A stretch of DNA of 64,000 nucleotides from Mucilaginibacter paludis DSM 18603 (lineage in GTDB: Bacteria > Bacteroidota > Bacteroidia > Sphingobacteriales > Sphingobacteriaceae). This document shows positions 44,586-53,869 of this stretch, in pieces (position 1 is the stretch's first letter; each line of letters opens with the position of its first letter). The stretch is taken from assembly GCF_000166195.2 (NCBI RefSeq), contig NZ_CM001403.1, positions 2,126,432-2,190,431 on the forward strand, read 5' to 3'. The notes under the pieces were generated by a model. That model ran no database searches and was not told the DNA's origin. It saw nothing but the letters and a program-made list of their open reading frames with translations. A program made the position numbers and the translations under genes.

Positions 44586-46382
44586 TTATTTTTTGCTGTA
44601 ATATTCTTTCATCATATACCAAGCTTTCTTTTTCTCGCCTTTTTCGGATAGTAAACCCTTGCGGTTATAGCCTTTTTGATAAACCGGGTGCATTCTCCCT
44701 AAGGACCGGTAATCAAACAATAACCAGGGGCATACCCCACATAAATTGGGTACCGTGCCAAACATTGCTACCTGGCTTGTATAAATTTTTGCCTGGTAAG
44801 CTTCAGTCCAGTAAGCGGCTTCATCGGTCGGGCCATTGTTGCTGCCGTACAGGGCTTCGCCTCCAAACTCCGAAATAAACACGGGCTTTTCCGGGCAAAT
44901 CAGCTTCCATTTGGTATTGGCGGGCAAACCCTGCCAGGGCGTATACCAGCCCACATATTCGTTGATGGAAACAATATCTGCATAACGACCAAGCGTATCC
45001 CACACATCAAACGTATTGTTTTCGTATTGCTGGCTATTGATTACATGCGTGATCAGCCTTGTGGAATCAACGTTCCTGCATTTTTTGGTAAGCGCTATCA
45101 ATGCATTATTTCTGTTTGGTGCCGACGGATATGTTTCATTCGAAAGGCTCCAGATGATAACGCCACAGCGGTTTTTATCTCTTTTAATCATCTCCTCCAT
45201 CATCCGTTCCATTTTTTGAGTAACAACAGTGTCGGCAAATTCGATGTGCTGATATACCGGAATTTCGCTCCATACCATCAGCCCCATCTTTTCAGCCTCT
45301 TTCACCATGTTTTCATTATGGGGATAGTGAGCCAGCCTTACCATGTTACAACCTAACTTTTTAGCCGCGTTCAGCAATAAAAGGGCGTCTTCTTTGTTTC
45401 TGGCACGGGCAGCTTTGTAAGGGTTTTCTTCGTGAATATTTACAGCTTTCAGAAAAACCGGCTTCCCGTTCAGCATTATTTTACTTCCCTTTACCTCAAT
45501 ACTCCTAAAACCGATATCATCAGCCACAGTATCTGTTTCGCTTTCGATGATTAGCCTGTATAACTTCGGGCTGCTTGGCGACCAAAGTTTAAATGCTGAC
45601 GAAAACTCAACCTTGGCTATACCTTCATCATTTGTTTTTGCATGATAAGATAAATTGAGTTCGGGTATGTTGATGCTGATATTTTGCCGGGGCCGCTCAC
45701 CATTTAATTGTACCCAGCCCAGCACCGTATTTAAACTTCCCTTTTTCAATTGAATGCTGTAATCATCAATATAAGTATTGTTGGTTTCGATAAGATTTAC
45801 ATCGCGGGTTATGCCACCATAGTTTAACCAGTCATAGCCTTTGCCGGGTATCCCGTTTTGATAGCGGGTATTATTTACTTTAACTATAATGGTGTTAAGC
45901 CCTGCTTTTACCGGGGCGGATATTTCGAACTGAAAAGGTGTAAACCCTCCCTCATGGCTGCCTATTTTTTTCCCGTTCAAAAAAACATCGGTCCTATAAT
46001 TTACCGCGCCGAAATAAATAAACAGCCTTTTGCCTTTTTTAGGTTCATAGTTAAATTGTTTTTTATACCAAACCGTGCCCTCAAAATAAGTGAGCTCTGG
46101 CTTTTGAGAGTTAAAGTCGCCGGGCACCTTTAACTGAGGCCCTCCCTGAAAAGAATATTCAAAAAAATCGCTTTTCTTCTCCGGTTTGTGTTCCAGCCAA
46201 ACTTGCCTCCAGTCGCCAATACCTGTCGGATCGATAATTACATCCCAGTATCCGTTTAAGCTGGTTACCTTTCTTTCGGCGGCACTGATCATCGCCATTT
46301 GGGCAGTTGCCATATCAACGAACAGCAAAATGAAAAAGCACGTTAATACCCCATGTTTTGCAATTGCGTTATTTGATATCAT
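44586..46382 (-). CDS. GH2 beta-glucuronidase-like glycosidase, 598 aa
   Basis: Signal peptide (about 1-28, MATAQ), sugar-binding domain (LNGYWDVIIDPTG, GTVWYKKQF), Ig-like domain and catalytic barrel. Acid/base Glu416 in IIWSLSNET and nucleophile Glu505 in VFISEFGGEA are both present. The length and short C-terminus match GUS-type GH2 proteins (about 600 residues) better than the long beta-galactosidases. It may release beta-linked glucuronic or galacturonic acid, but a galactosidase or mannosidase role is not excluded. It is the first PUL gene after the inserted IS element, whose left end lies about 85 bases upstream of its ATG. Confidence 0.8.
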   Translation of the reverse strand: MISNNAIAKHGVLTCFFILLFVDMATAQMAMISAAERKVTSLNGYWDVIIDPTGIGDWRQVWLEHKPEKKSDFFEYSFQGGPQLKVPGDFNSQKPELTYFEGTVWYKKQFNYEPKKGKRLFIYFGAVNYRTDVFLNGKKIGSHEGGFTPFQFEISAPVKAGLNTIIVKVNNTRYQNGIPGKGYDWLNYGGITRDVNLIETNNTYIDDYSIQLKKGSLNTVLGWVQLNGERPRQNISINIPELNLSYHAKTNDEGIAKVEFSSAFKLWSPSSPKLYRLIIESETDTVADDIGFRSIEVKGSKIMLNGKPVFLKAVNIHEENPYKAARARNKEDALLLLNAAKKLGCNMVRLAHYPHNENMVKEAEKMGLMVWSEIPVYQHIEFADTVVTQKMERMMEEMIKRDKNRCGVIIWSLSNETYPSAPNRNNALIALTKKCRNVDSTRLITHVINSQQYENNTFDVWDTLGRYADIVSINEYVGWYTPWQGLPANTKWKLICPEKPVFISEFGGEALYGSNNGPTDEAAYWTEAYQAKIYTSQVAMFGTVPNLCGVCPWLLFDYRSLGRMHPVYQKGYNRKGLLSEKGEKKKAWYMMKEYYSKK

Positions 46383-46467
46383 TGTTCAATTTCGTTTAAC
46401 AGATAAGAATACAGGCTGCGCTTTACAATCGCTTGCATAGAACACACCCCTCCGCCCCTCTCGAGAG

Positions 46468-47628
46468 CAGGGCTGTTGCATTTAAAAGAAGAAGGATTTA
46501 AATTTGCAGAAAAAAGAGTATGGACAAGGGCATCATAACCTATTTGCAGAAGTTGCCAGACGTGCGTAGAAAGGCTGGTCAGCGGCATGACCAAACGTTT
46601 ATTTTGTTATTATTTGTGATGGGGACGATGAGTGGTTATTACGGCTATCGTGCTCTGGGTGATTTTATAAAGCGTAATCAAAAAGATCTTTTGACTTATT
46701 TCACTCCGAAAAAATCCCGTTTGCCTACGTTTTATACCGTGAGGCGTGTACTGCAGAATTTAGATTTTGAAAGTTTAAGCGAAGTTTTTTATCAATGGGC
46801 CAGTCAGTATACAGAAATCAATAAAAATGAATGGATGAATATAGATGGCAAAGCGATCAAAGGGACAATGAGTGATTATGCGCTTGAAAAACAGCGATTT
46901 GTAAATTTGGTGAGTATCTATAATGGGAGCCGTGGTCAAGTATTAGCCCAGGGTCTTGTAGACAATTCAAAGGAAAGTGAAATTCCGGTGGTACGCAAGC
47001 TTATTGCTGAACTGGGATTGGAAGGGGTAACGTTTACGCTTGACGCCTTACATTGCCAAAAAAAACAGTTGAGCTGATAATAGGTACGAATAATGATTAT
47101 ATGATAGGCGTAAAAAAGAATCAAAAGGGCCTTTATGAAAAAATAGCGGCGCTGACATCGGATACAGCAAAGGTTTGCAGCAAGTTCGTTGAATTGGAGA
47201 AAAATAAAGGACGTACAGAGCGCAGATCGGTATGTATATGCCCGGCGCCAGAAGAAATCAGTAAAGCCTGGATAGGCGCCAGTCAGGTAATCAAGGTAGA
47301 GCGTTGGGTAAAAGACAAAAATAAGATCAGTGAGGATTGCGCATTCTATATCAGCAGTGTGAGGGAAAATGCACAATTGTTATGCTATGGAATCAGAAGT
47401 CATTGGGGGATAGAGAATAAGCTACATTGGGTAAAGGATGTCACGTTTAAAGAGGATGCCTCCCGCATTAGAACTTCTCATGCACCAGAAAATATATCGG
47501 TGTTTAGAAACATCGCTATTAACGTTTTCAGAGCTCATGGCTTTCAAAATATAGCACAAGCACAAAGACTCGTTTGCAATGACATCGGCAGATTGAAACA
47601 ATTACTCACTTAGAATGCAACAGCCCTG
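46468..47628 (+). mobile_element. ISAs1-family insertion sequence with 15-bp ends and 10-bp target duplication
   Basis: Ends CAGGGCTGTTGCATT (46468-46482) and AATGCAACAGCCCTG (47614-47628) are perfect 15-base inverted repeats. They are flanked by the direct repeat CTCTCGAGAG (46458-46467 and 47629-47638), itself a palindrome. The length of 1161 bases and a 10-base duplication fit the ISAs1 family. The intact ends and duplication indicate a recent or well preserved insertion. Confidence 0.88.
46520..47613 (+). pseudogene. ISAs1-family (H-repeat type) transposase, split by a frameshift
   Basis: The first part (46520-47077) has the DDE_Tnp_1-associated N-terminus (LQKLPDVRRKAGQRHDQTF), IDGKAIKGT and [10 protein letters not shown]. 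The second part (47053-47613) continues with [36 protein letters not shown] and EDASRIR. The two join at a run of eight A bases near 47058-47065; one more A, or a -1 slip, restores one protein of about 364 residues, the usual size. It is either a mutation in the homopolymer or a programmed frameshift; the family normally has one reading frame. Transcription would be antisense to the PUL. Confidence 0.8.
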
Positions 47629-47923
47629 CTCTCGAGAGGGGAATCGCACGGGCCCGCCGCTTTTTCTTTCAATCTCCCCTCTCGAGAGGGGGCGGGCAGG
47701 GCGGTGCGCAATGGCGGGGGGTGTGTTTCGCCGCGCGACGAACTCTTAACCCCTGCGTGAAACTGCCTAACCAAACGGCGTTGTATCATTATTTTACTTT
47801 TCATTTTTTACTCGCCCTTGTTTGGGTATCAACTTACTATGTGTATCCAAACATTTACCCCATTCTGCCGGAAAAACACCCAATTCCGGCCTTCCATTTA
47901 ATTACCCTCGCTACTTTTGAATA

Positions 47924-50101
47924 TTATTCAATTGAGATATTTATCACTTTCGAAATATTTCGTGATGAGTTGCCTAATTGCAGCGCAAACTGGCCGGTTT
48001 CCACTTTCCATGCTTTTTTTGTTTCGTCGTAATAAGCCAGATCTGCAACCTTTATACTCAGCTCAACTGTTTTTATCTCGCCTGGTTGCAGGAAAATTTT
48101 CTCGAAAGCCTTTAATTCCTTTTCGGGATGTAAAACGGGGCTCGCAGGGTCACTTGCATATAATTGCAGAACCTCGGCACCGTAACGGGTACCGGTATTT
48201 TTAACTACGAATTTTGCACGAATAACATCATCCTTTTTATAGATGGCCTTATCTGCCGAGAAATTATCGATTGCGAAGGCCGTATAAGAAAGTCCGTACC
48301 CAAAGGGGAATTGAGGCTGAATCTTTTTGGTATCAAACCAACGATACCCTACTAAAATATCTTCCTCGTAATTTACTTTCAGGTTCATTCCGGGAAAATT
48401 ACCCAAAGCGTGGGCAGGCGACTGGTCAAGAGCCACCGGTATGGTAAAAGGCAATTTGCCGGATGGATTTACCTTTCCGCTTAACAGATCGGCCACCGCA
48501 TTACCGGCTTCCATACCACCATACCACGACCATAAAATAGCCGGAACCCGGTTAACAATACCCGCTAATTTTACCGGCGAACCGGCCACTATAACTACCG
48601 CTGTGTTTGGGTTTGCCTTGGCTACTTCCTGGATCAATACTTCCTGCCCGTAAGGCAAGTCCATATTTTGCCGGTCAAAAGATTCGGTATCAAAATCGTG
48701 GTTCAGCCCGCCGAAAATGATAACCACTTCTGATTCCCTGGCAACCTTTACAGCCTCCTGAATTAATTTCCAGTCGACATGATTTGAATTTGACTGGCCC
48801 GCATTACTGCCTTCTTTGAAGCTGGATTGCTTATCATATCCCTGGGCAAAATTTATTTTTACTTTAGCACCAAACTTTTGCTTTATGGCTTCCAGAGGAC
48901 TTATTTCGTATAAGGCCTTTATTTCGGAACTCAACCCTGCCCCACAATGTTTGCGGGTGGCATTATCGCCAACGATAGCGACCGATTTTATTTTATCGAA
49001 ATTGACCGGGAGGAGCCCCCCTTTGTTTTGAAGCAATACCGCGGCTTCAGCAGCTGAATTATAGGCCGCCTTTTGATGCTCGGGGGTATTCATTTTTCCC
49101 TTTTCGCGCTTGCTTTCATCAAACATTTTGGTTTTGAACATCACCGTCAAAACATGCTCTACTTTTTCATCAACAACAGATAAGGGCACCTTTCCTTCTG
49201 CTACGGCTTTAATTAACGGATCAGCAAAATACCATTGGTTGTAATCTTTTATATCGGTGCCCATTTCCAGATCCAGGCCGCTTAATGCCGCCTTTACCGT
49301 GGTATGCGCCGCTGCCCAGTCAGTCATTAACACGCCTTTAAATCCAAATTCATTTCGAAGAATTTGCCTGTTGAGATATTCGTTTTCCGAGCACCAGTCG
49401 CCCCTGAATTTATTATAAGCAGCCATTACGGTATAAGCCCCGCCTTCGGTAACTGCCGCTTTAAAACCGGGCAGATAAATCTCGCGCAAAGCCCTTTCGC
49501 TCATTTGTACATCAACAGAATCGCGATGTGTTTCCTGGTTATTGGCTATCCAGTGTTTTACACTCACAGCCACATCTTTAGATTGCAGTGCTTTGATATA
49601 GGCGACGGCCATTTTTGAGATGAGAAGCGGATCTTCGCTCATGTACTCAAAGTTGCGACCGCAAAGTGGCGAACGGATAATATTGATGCCCGGGCCCAGT
49701 AAAACATCCTTTTTTCTGAACCGGGCTTCTTCGCCCAATACAAGCCCTTGCTTATAGGCCAGGGCCGGATTCCAGGTTGCGGCAAGAGCAGTGCCCGGAG
49801 GGAAGCAGGTTGCAGAATCGGTGGTCCAGCCAGAATATGCCCAATCGTTCCGGTTAACTTCAGCGCGTACCCCGTGAGGCCCGTCACTCAGCGCCAATTC
49901 AGGGATACCTAATCTTTTTATACCTGACACATAAAATTTAGAATTGGCATGCAGCAGGCTCACTTTCTCCTGCAACGTCATCCGGCTAATCAGCGAGCGG
50001 ATTTTTTCTTTCTGGCGGCTATCATCCTGAATACGTTGCGCGTTAGCCGCCCCTACGGCCAGTAAGGTAAAAAAAAGCACATGGCAGCATGGCTTTATCA
50101 T
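47924..50101 (-). CDS. GH3 beta-glucosidase-like glycosidase, 725 aa
   Basis: The start MIKPCCHVLF (50101) is followed by a signal peptide ending GAANAQ; a longer ATG at 50131 would add ten residues and reach to within 4 bases of the previous stop. The N-terminal GH3 barrel has KHWIANNQETHRDSVDVQM and the nucleophile Asp261 in GVLMTDWAAAH, and the C-terminal sandwich has the GGLNHDFDTESFDRQ region. The fibronectin-III-like domain ends the protein (VVKNTGTRYGAEVLQLY). It probably releases beta-linked glucose or xylose from oligosaccharides in the periplasm. The 47630-47923 gap behind it holds the repeat only. Confidence 0.88.
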   Translation of the reverse strand: MIKPCCHVLFFTLLAVGAANAQRIQDDSRQKEKIRSLISRMTLQEKVSLLHANSKFYVSGIKRLGIPELALSDGPHGVRAEVNRNDWAYSGWTTDSATCFPPGTALAATWNPALAYKQGLVLGEEARFRKKDVLLGPGINIIRSPLCGRNFEYMSEDPLLISKMAVAYIKALQSKDVAVSVKHWIANNQETHRDSVDVQMSERALREIYLPGFKAAVTEGGAYTVMAAYNKFRGDWCSENEYLNRQILRNEFGFKGVLMTDWAAAHTTVKAALSGLDLEMGTDIKDYNQWYFADPLIKAVAEGKVPLSVVDEKVEHVLTVMFKTKMFDESKREKGKMNTPEHQKAAYNSAAEAAVLLQNKGGLLPVNFDKIKSVAIVGDNATRKHCGAGLSSEIKALYEISPLEAIKQKFGAKVKINFAQGYDKQSSFKEGSNAGQSNSNHVDWKLIQEAVKVARESEVVIIFGGLNHDFDTESFDRQNMDLPYGQEVLIQEVAKANPNTAVVIVAGSPVKLAGIVNRVPAILWSWYGGMEAGNAVADLLSGKVNPSGKLPFTIPVALDQSPAHALGNFPGMNLKVNYEEDILVGYRWFDTKKIQPQFPFGYGLSYTAFAIDNFSADKAIYKKDDVIRAKFVVKNTGTRYGAEVLQLYASDPASPVLHPEKELKAFEKIFLQPGEIKTVELSIKVADLAYYDETKKAWKVETGQFALQLGNSSRNISKVINISIE

Positions 50102-50134
50102 TATTTTTAGCTTTGATATCACTACAATCATCTA

Positions 50135-51691
50135 TTATCGTTTAATTAAGTTTACCAGCACAACATCATTTTCCCGAATGTCAAATTCGCGGGAATACGT
50201 TGAATTGGGTTTTATTTCAATTTGTTGCACGGCTACGGGAGAGCCGTTTTGTTGTTTTAACTTTTCAACCTGCTGCCTGTTTAGCTGCCCCGGCCTGCCC
50301 AGATCCACATACCCGGTATAGGCATCGTTTACCCGGTAACCTACCTTATAAATTTCCACGGTGTATTTTCCGGCAGGTAGATGCGATAAATTTACCTTCA
50401 CCCTGCCTTTGGCTTTGGCGGGCAAATCTTTGATATAATAAGCCTGATCGTTTACCGAATCTGGAAGGGTGTGGGTAAAATCCCAAAACAATAACTGTAC
50501 GCCGCCTTTATCGTTTTTACAAACCCAAGACCGGGTATCACTATTGGCTAATTCAGTTTGCCCGAGCTTATTCATGAATTGATAGGAATAAAAAGCGGGC
50601 TTATTAATTCCCTGAATGTTTAGTAAGCCAAAGCCACCATGAAAAGGCGTAAACCTTGGGCCGGGTTCTTCAAAAATATCGGTAAAAACCCAGTACGACA
50701 TGGAGTTGGCGGCATGGCCTACCTGTTTTAATTTTTCTAAAATATAGGCTGCCTCGTGATAGCTGTCGTGCACCGGGTCTGCCGGGGTATAGGAGGCACT
50801 CCATTCTGTATAATGCAGTTCCAGGTTCGGTAAGGCCGACTGAGCAATTTGTTTACGGGAGTTTAATACATCGCCACTCACCGCCAGCGAATCACTGCTT
50901 AGTACAGTACCCGAGTTTCCGTGTTCGTCCAGGAAGCCTTGCTTTACGCCATACGAATGCGTGCTGATAAAATCAATGGGGACGTTATTTTTGCTGCAAT
51001 GATTGATCATGTCTGGAACCCATGCTGCTCCCGCCGTGCCCGGCCCACCTACCTTATATGCCGGGTTTACGCTTTTTACCGCCTTTACCGAATAATCGTA
51101 CAATTTAAAATAATCTGCCTGCGTCCCCGTCCAGAAGCCTGGGGACAGGTTAGGTTCGTTCCATACTTCAAAATACCACGACTTTACTTCATCGGTGCCA
51201 TACCGTTCTGTAAAGTGCTGAACAAGGTTACGGATAAGCCCTTGCCATTTGTTATAATCTTTTGGCGGTGTAACATTGCCGCGCCACCAAAAAATTGTCT
51301 GGCTGCCGCTTGCCAGGGCATTAGGCATAAAACCTAATTCAACAAAAGGTTTCATACCAATGCGGTGCAGAAAATCAAACAGCACATCTACATACATGTA
51401 ATTATACTGGGGGTTTCCTTTAGCGTCTTCGGTATAAACGGCCATATCGTCGGTCAGTAAACCATGCATGCGGATATATTTGAACCCGCATTCTTTTTTT
51501 ACATATTCTAACTGCTGCTGCCAGTCGGCACGCAGCCCTTCATTTGCACGGCCCGCACCTACGCAGGCATTAAACGTGGTATTAAGCTTACCCTGCGGCT
51601 TATTGAAATCTGCGTTGATTGCTCTTTGGCCATTTACATTCGCCAAAAAAACAAGTTGCGAAGCCAGCAATGCCCCAATTATTTTTTTCAT
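50135..51691 (-). CDS. GH39 family glycosidase, beta-xylosidase-like, 518 aa
   Basis: Signal peptide (1-21), then a clan-A barrel. Acid/base Glu179 in YFEVWNEPNL and nucleophile Glu296 in ELHYTEWSAS match GH39. The C-terminal beta-sandwich is visible from GRVKVNLSHLPAGKYTVEIYKVG. GH39 is best known for beta-1,4-xylosidases and alpha-iduronidases; in a plant-cell-wall PUL, beta-xylosidase is most probable, although other sugars such as alpha-arabinose-containing substrates are possible. The gene lies 33 bases upstream of the GH3 and 24 bases downstream of the GH42, all in one direction. Confidence 0.85.
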   Translation of the reverse strand: MKKIIGALLASQLVFLANVNGQRAINADFNKPQGKLNTTFNACVGAGRANEGLRADWQQQLEYVKKECGFKYIRMHGLLTDDMAVYTEDAKGNPQYNYMYVDVLFDFLHRIGMKPFVELGFMPNALASGSQTIFWWRGNVTPPKDYNKWQGLIRNLVQHFTERYGTDEVKSWYFEVWNEPNLSPGFWTGTQADYFKLYDYSVKAVKSVNPAYKVGGPGTAGAAWVPDMINHCSKNNVPIDFISTHSYGVKQGFLDEHGNSGTVLSSDSLAVSGDVLNSRKQIAQSALPNLELHYTEWSASYTPADPVHDSYHEAAYILEKLKQVGHAANSMSYWVFTDIFEEPGPRFTPFHGGFGLLNIQGINKPAFYSYQFMNKLGQTELANSDTRSWVCKNDKGGVQLLFWDFTHTLPDSVNDQAYYIKDLPAKAKGRVKVNLSHLPAGKYTVEIYKVGYRVNDAYTGYVDLGRPGQLNRQQVEKLKQQNGSPVAVQQIEIKPNSTYSREFDIRENDVVLVNLIKR

Positions 51692-51715
51692 TTGCTTGTT
51701 AATTTTTATATAAAA

Positions 51716-53806
51716 CTATTCTGTCCATACGAGCACGCCCGCTGGCTTGAGTACCTTTTCTCCAATTAAAACTTTGGCGTTATCCGGCAGGTTTGCCGTA
51801 TAATTTTCGGATGAGTAATTTAATGCGGTGTAAAAACCATCGCGCCAATAAACAAATACGCCCGGAGGGTAATCGTCGGTTGTAGCACCGGCATCTTTAT
51901 AAATCTGCCTCAATATATCCTTTTCTAATTTTGATTGGTCGGTATCTACGCCGATATAGGTTACATCGCCTTTGCCTATCCGGTGTTTTACAACGGCGGC
52001 TTTTCCCTTATAAAACTGGTTATCATAAGTAGCCAACACAGTGGTGTTGTTATCCGGCACCAGCAAATCAGCCCAGTTATTCCACAGGTAATGGTTGGAG
52101 TTCATCAGCACATCGCCTTTGCCGTATGGCGAGAGCATATCTGTTGCTTCTATATGCGCGCCAATCAAACTTGAAATTGATGCGGCGGCCTCTCCTTCCC
52201 AAAAATGCCCGTTCCGGTTTTTGGTAGCCGTGCGGCAGGTAACAATCAGATGGCCACCTTTGGCTACATACTCGTTCCATTTTTTTACCAATGCAGAGTC
52301 GGCCATTTCATAGGCCGGAACGATGAGGAATTTATATTTTGAAAAATCTGCCGTCTCCTGAATTACATCTACAGGAGCCCCCAATGATTTTGCAGCTGAA
52401 AGGAATTTTACCGGATAATCCCAGGTATTCCATTGCCCGGTCTGCTTTTGCCTGTCAATGCTCCAGTAATTTTCCAAATTCCAAAGCAGCGCAGTTGATC
52501 GTTCGGCCATCTTTGCCGGCATTTTTGCGCCTGGCTTAAATTGCTTACGCAGTTCTGTTATTTCCTTCATAAACTGCATATAGTCTTTACCGCCCTGCGA
52601 AGGCGTTACTCCGTCTGTTTGTATCACGGCCGCATGATATTGTTCTGCACTGTACAAGATCTGGCGAAAGCGGTATGAACAGGCTATCTTGCCCCCGGCG
52701 GCAAAACTGTGGTACAGCCATAAACGGACGGTACCCAGCAGCAGCAGCGGATTATAACTTCCCCAATTGACCGGACCGGGCTGAATCTCCATCACCCCGG
52801 ATACACCACCCACGGATTTATAATATTCTGAAGCAAAAAGAATAACATCGCTATTACCTAAGCGAAAACCTAATTCGCCAATATTGTCAGTTCCTCCGTT
52901 GGGATACGCCGTGTATGCCGCAAAATCAAGCTTTTTGGTACGATTAGGGTCTGACCCGGTGCAAACGGCAGTATAGTTGGTAGTTATAAATTGACCCTTT
53001 GAAATGTAACCGCGTAAAACATCTGCCTGGAGATCAAGAAATCCGGCCTGGGCATCGGCCGAATATCTTTTAAAATCCAGCAGGGCGTGAGGGTTATTAC
53101 CCCACCAGCCTACCAGGTTGGTATTCGGGATAATCACCTGATCAAAATTATTAAACCACTGGCTCCAGAAAGCGGCTCCCCAGGTGGCATTTAATCCGTA
53201 AATGGTTTTATATTTATTTTTCAGCCATGTTCTGAAAGCCTCCTGCGACGAAGGGCTGTAATCGGGAAGGGCGCCGGGCTCATTGTCTATCTGCCAGCCT
53301 ATTACATTTTTATTCTGCCCGTAATGCATAGCCATTTCAGCAACGATTTTTTTTACGTAGCTGCAATACTTCTCATTAACAATGGAGCCTAATCCCCTTG
53401 TGCCATTCTCTGCCCGGATATAGTGGCCGTCCATCATAAACGTTTCCGGATAATTGATCCGCATCCAGGTTGGGGTAGTTGCAGAAGGTGTACATAAAAG
53501 CACTTTGAGATGATATTTTGCGCAAAGGCCCACTACCTTATCAAGCCATTTAAAATCGAAATTCCCCTCCTGGGGTTCCATTTTAAACCAGGCAAATTCG
53601 GCCAGATGAACAAATTCAAAACCCATATCTGATATCTTTTTGATATCCCTTTCCCATTGGCTTTCATTCCAATGTTCGGGATAATAATAGATGCCAGTAG
53701 TTACCAGGTCGCCTTCCGGAAAAAAACGGTTAGCTTGCTGTGCCTTTATTACTACCGGCGAGGTGAGTATGGCGATCAGAAATATTGTTATACTTTTTTT
53801 TATCAT
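51716..53806 (-). CDS. GH42 beta-galactosidase, 696 aa
   Basis: Signal peptide (1-22), then the canonical GH42 opening GIYYYPEHWNESQWERDI. Acid/base Glu176 lies in GWQIDNEPGAL and the nucleophile Glu340 in VMEIQPGPVNW, both in strong family context. The trimerisation domain (KFLIVPAYEMADSALVKKWNEYVAKGG region) and a C-terminal beta domain follow. It removes terminal beta-galactose, as needed for galactosylated xyloglucan side chains once fucose has been removed. It is adjacent to a GH5 on one side and a GH39 on the other, with short gaps. Confidence 0.9.
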   Translation of the reverse strand: MIKKSITIFLIAILTSPVVIKAQQANRFFPEGDLVTTGIYYYPEHWNESQWERDIKKISDMGFEFVHLAEFAWFKMEPQEGNFDFKWLDKVVGLCAKYHLKVLLCTPSATTPTWMRINYPETFMMDGHYIRAENGTRGLGSIVNEKYCSYVKKIVAEMAMHYGQNKNVIGWQIDNEPGALPDYSPSSQEAFRTWLKNKYKTIYGLNATWGAAFWSQWFNNFDQVIIPNTNLVGWWGNNPHALLDFKRYSADAQAGFLDLQADVLRGYISKGQFITTNYTAVCTGSDPNRTKKLDFAAYTAYPNGGTDNIGELGFRLGNSDVILFASEYYKSVGGVSGVMEIQPGPVNWGSYNPLLLLGTVRLWLYHSFAAGGKIACSYRFRQILYSAEQYHAAVIQTDGVTPSQGGKDYMQFMKEITELRKQFKPGAKMPAKMAERSTALLWNLENYWSIDRQKQTGQWNTWDYPVKFLSAAKSLGAPVDVIQETADFSKYKFLIVPAYEMADSALVKKWNEYVAKGGHLIVTCRTATKNRNGHFWEGEAAASISSLIGAHIEATDMLSPYGKGDVLMNSNHYLWNNWADLLVPDNNTTVLATYDNQFYKGKAAVVKHRIGKGDVTYIGVDTDQSKLEKDILRQIYKDAGATTDDYPPGVFVYWRDGFYTALNYSSENYTANLPDNAKVLIGEKVLKPAGVLVWTE

Positions 53807-53869
53807 CTGGAATATCTTATTTTTTTATGTAAGCTGATATGGCTTGTTGATCAATAACCTATCTCTTAT

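Larger units (their letters stand above)
46440..47729. repeat. older palindromic intergenic repeat, split by the IS element
   Basis: Outer arms GAACACACCCC (46440 onward) and GGGGTGTGTTTC (ending 47729), with inner arms around CCCCTCTCGAGAGGGG, form a long GC-rich palindrome once the IS is removed. A second CCCCTCTCGAGAGGGG copy remains at about 47675. It is a REP-like element, and the IS inserted into one of its CTCTCGAGAG centres. Confidence 0.65.
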
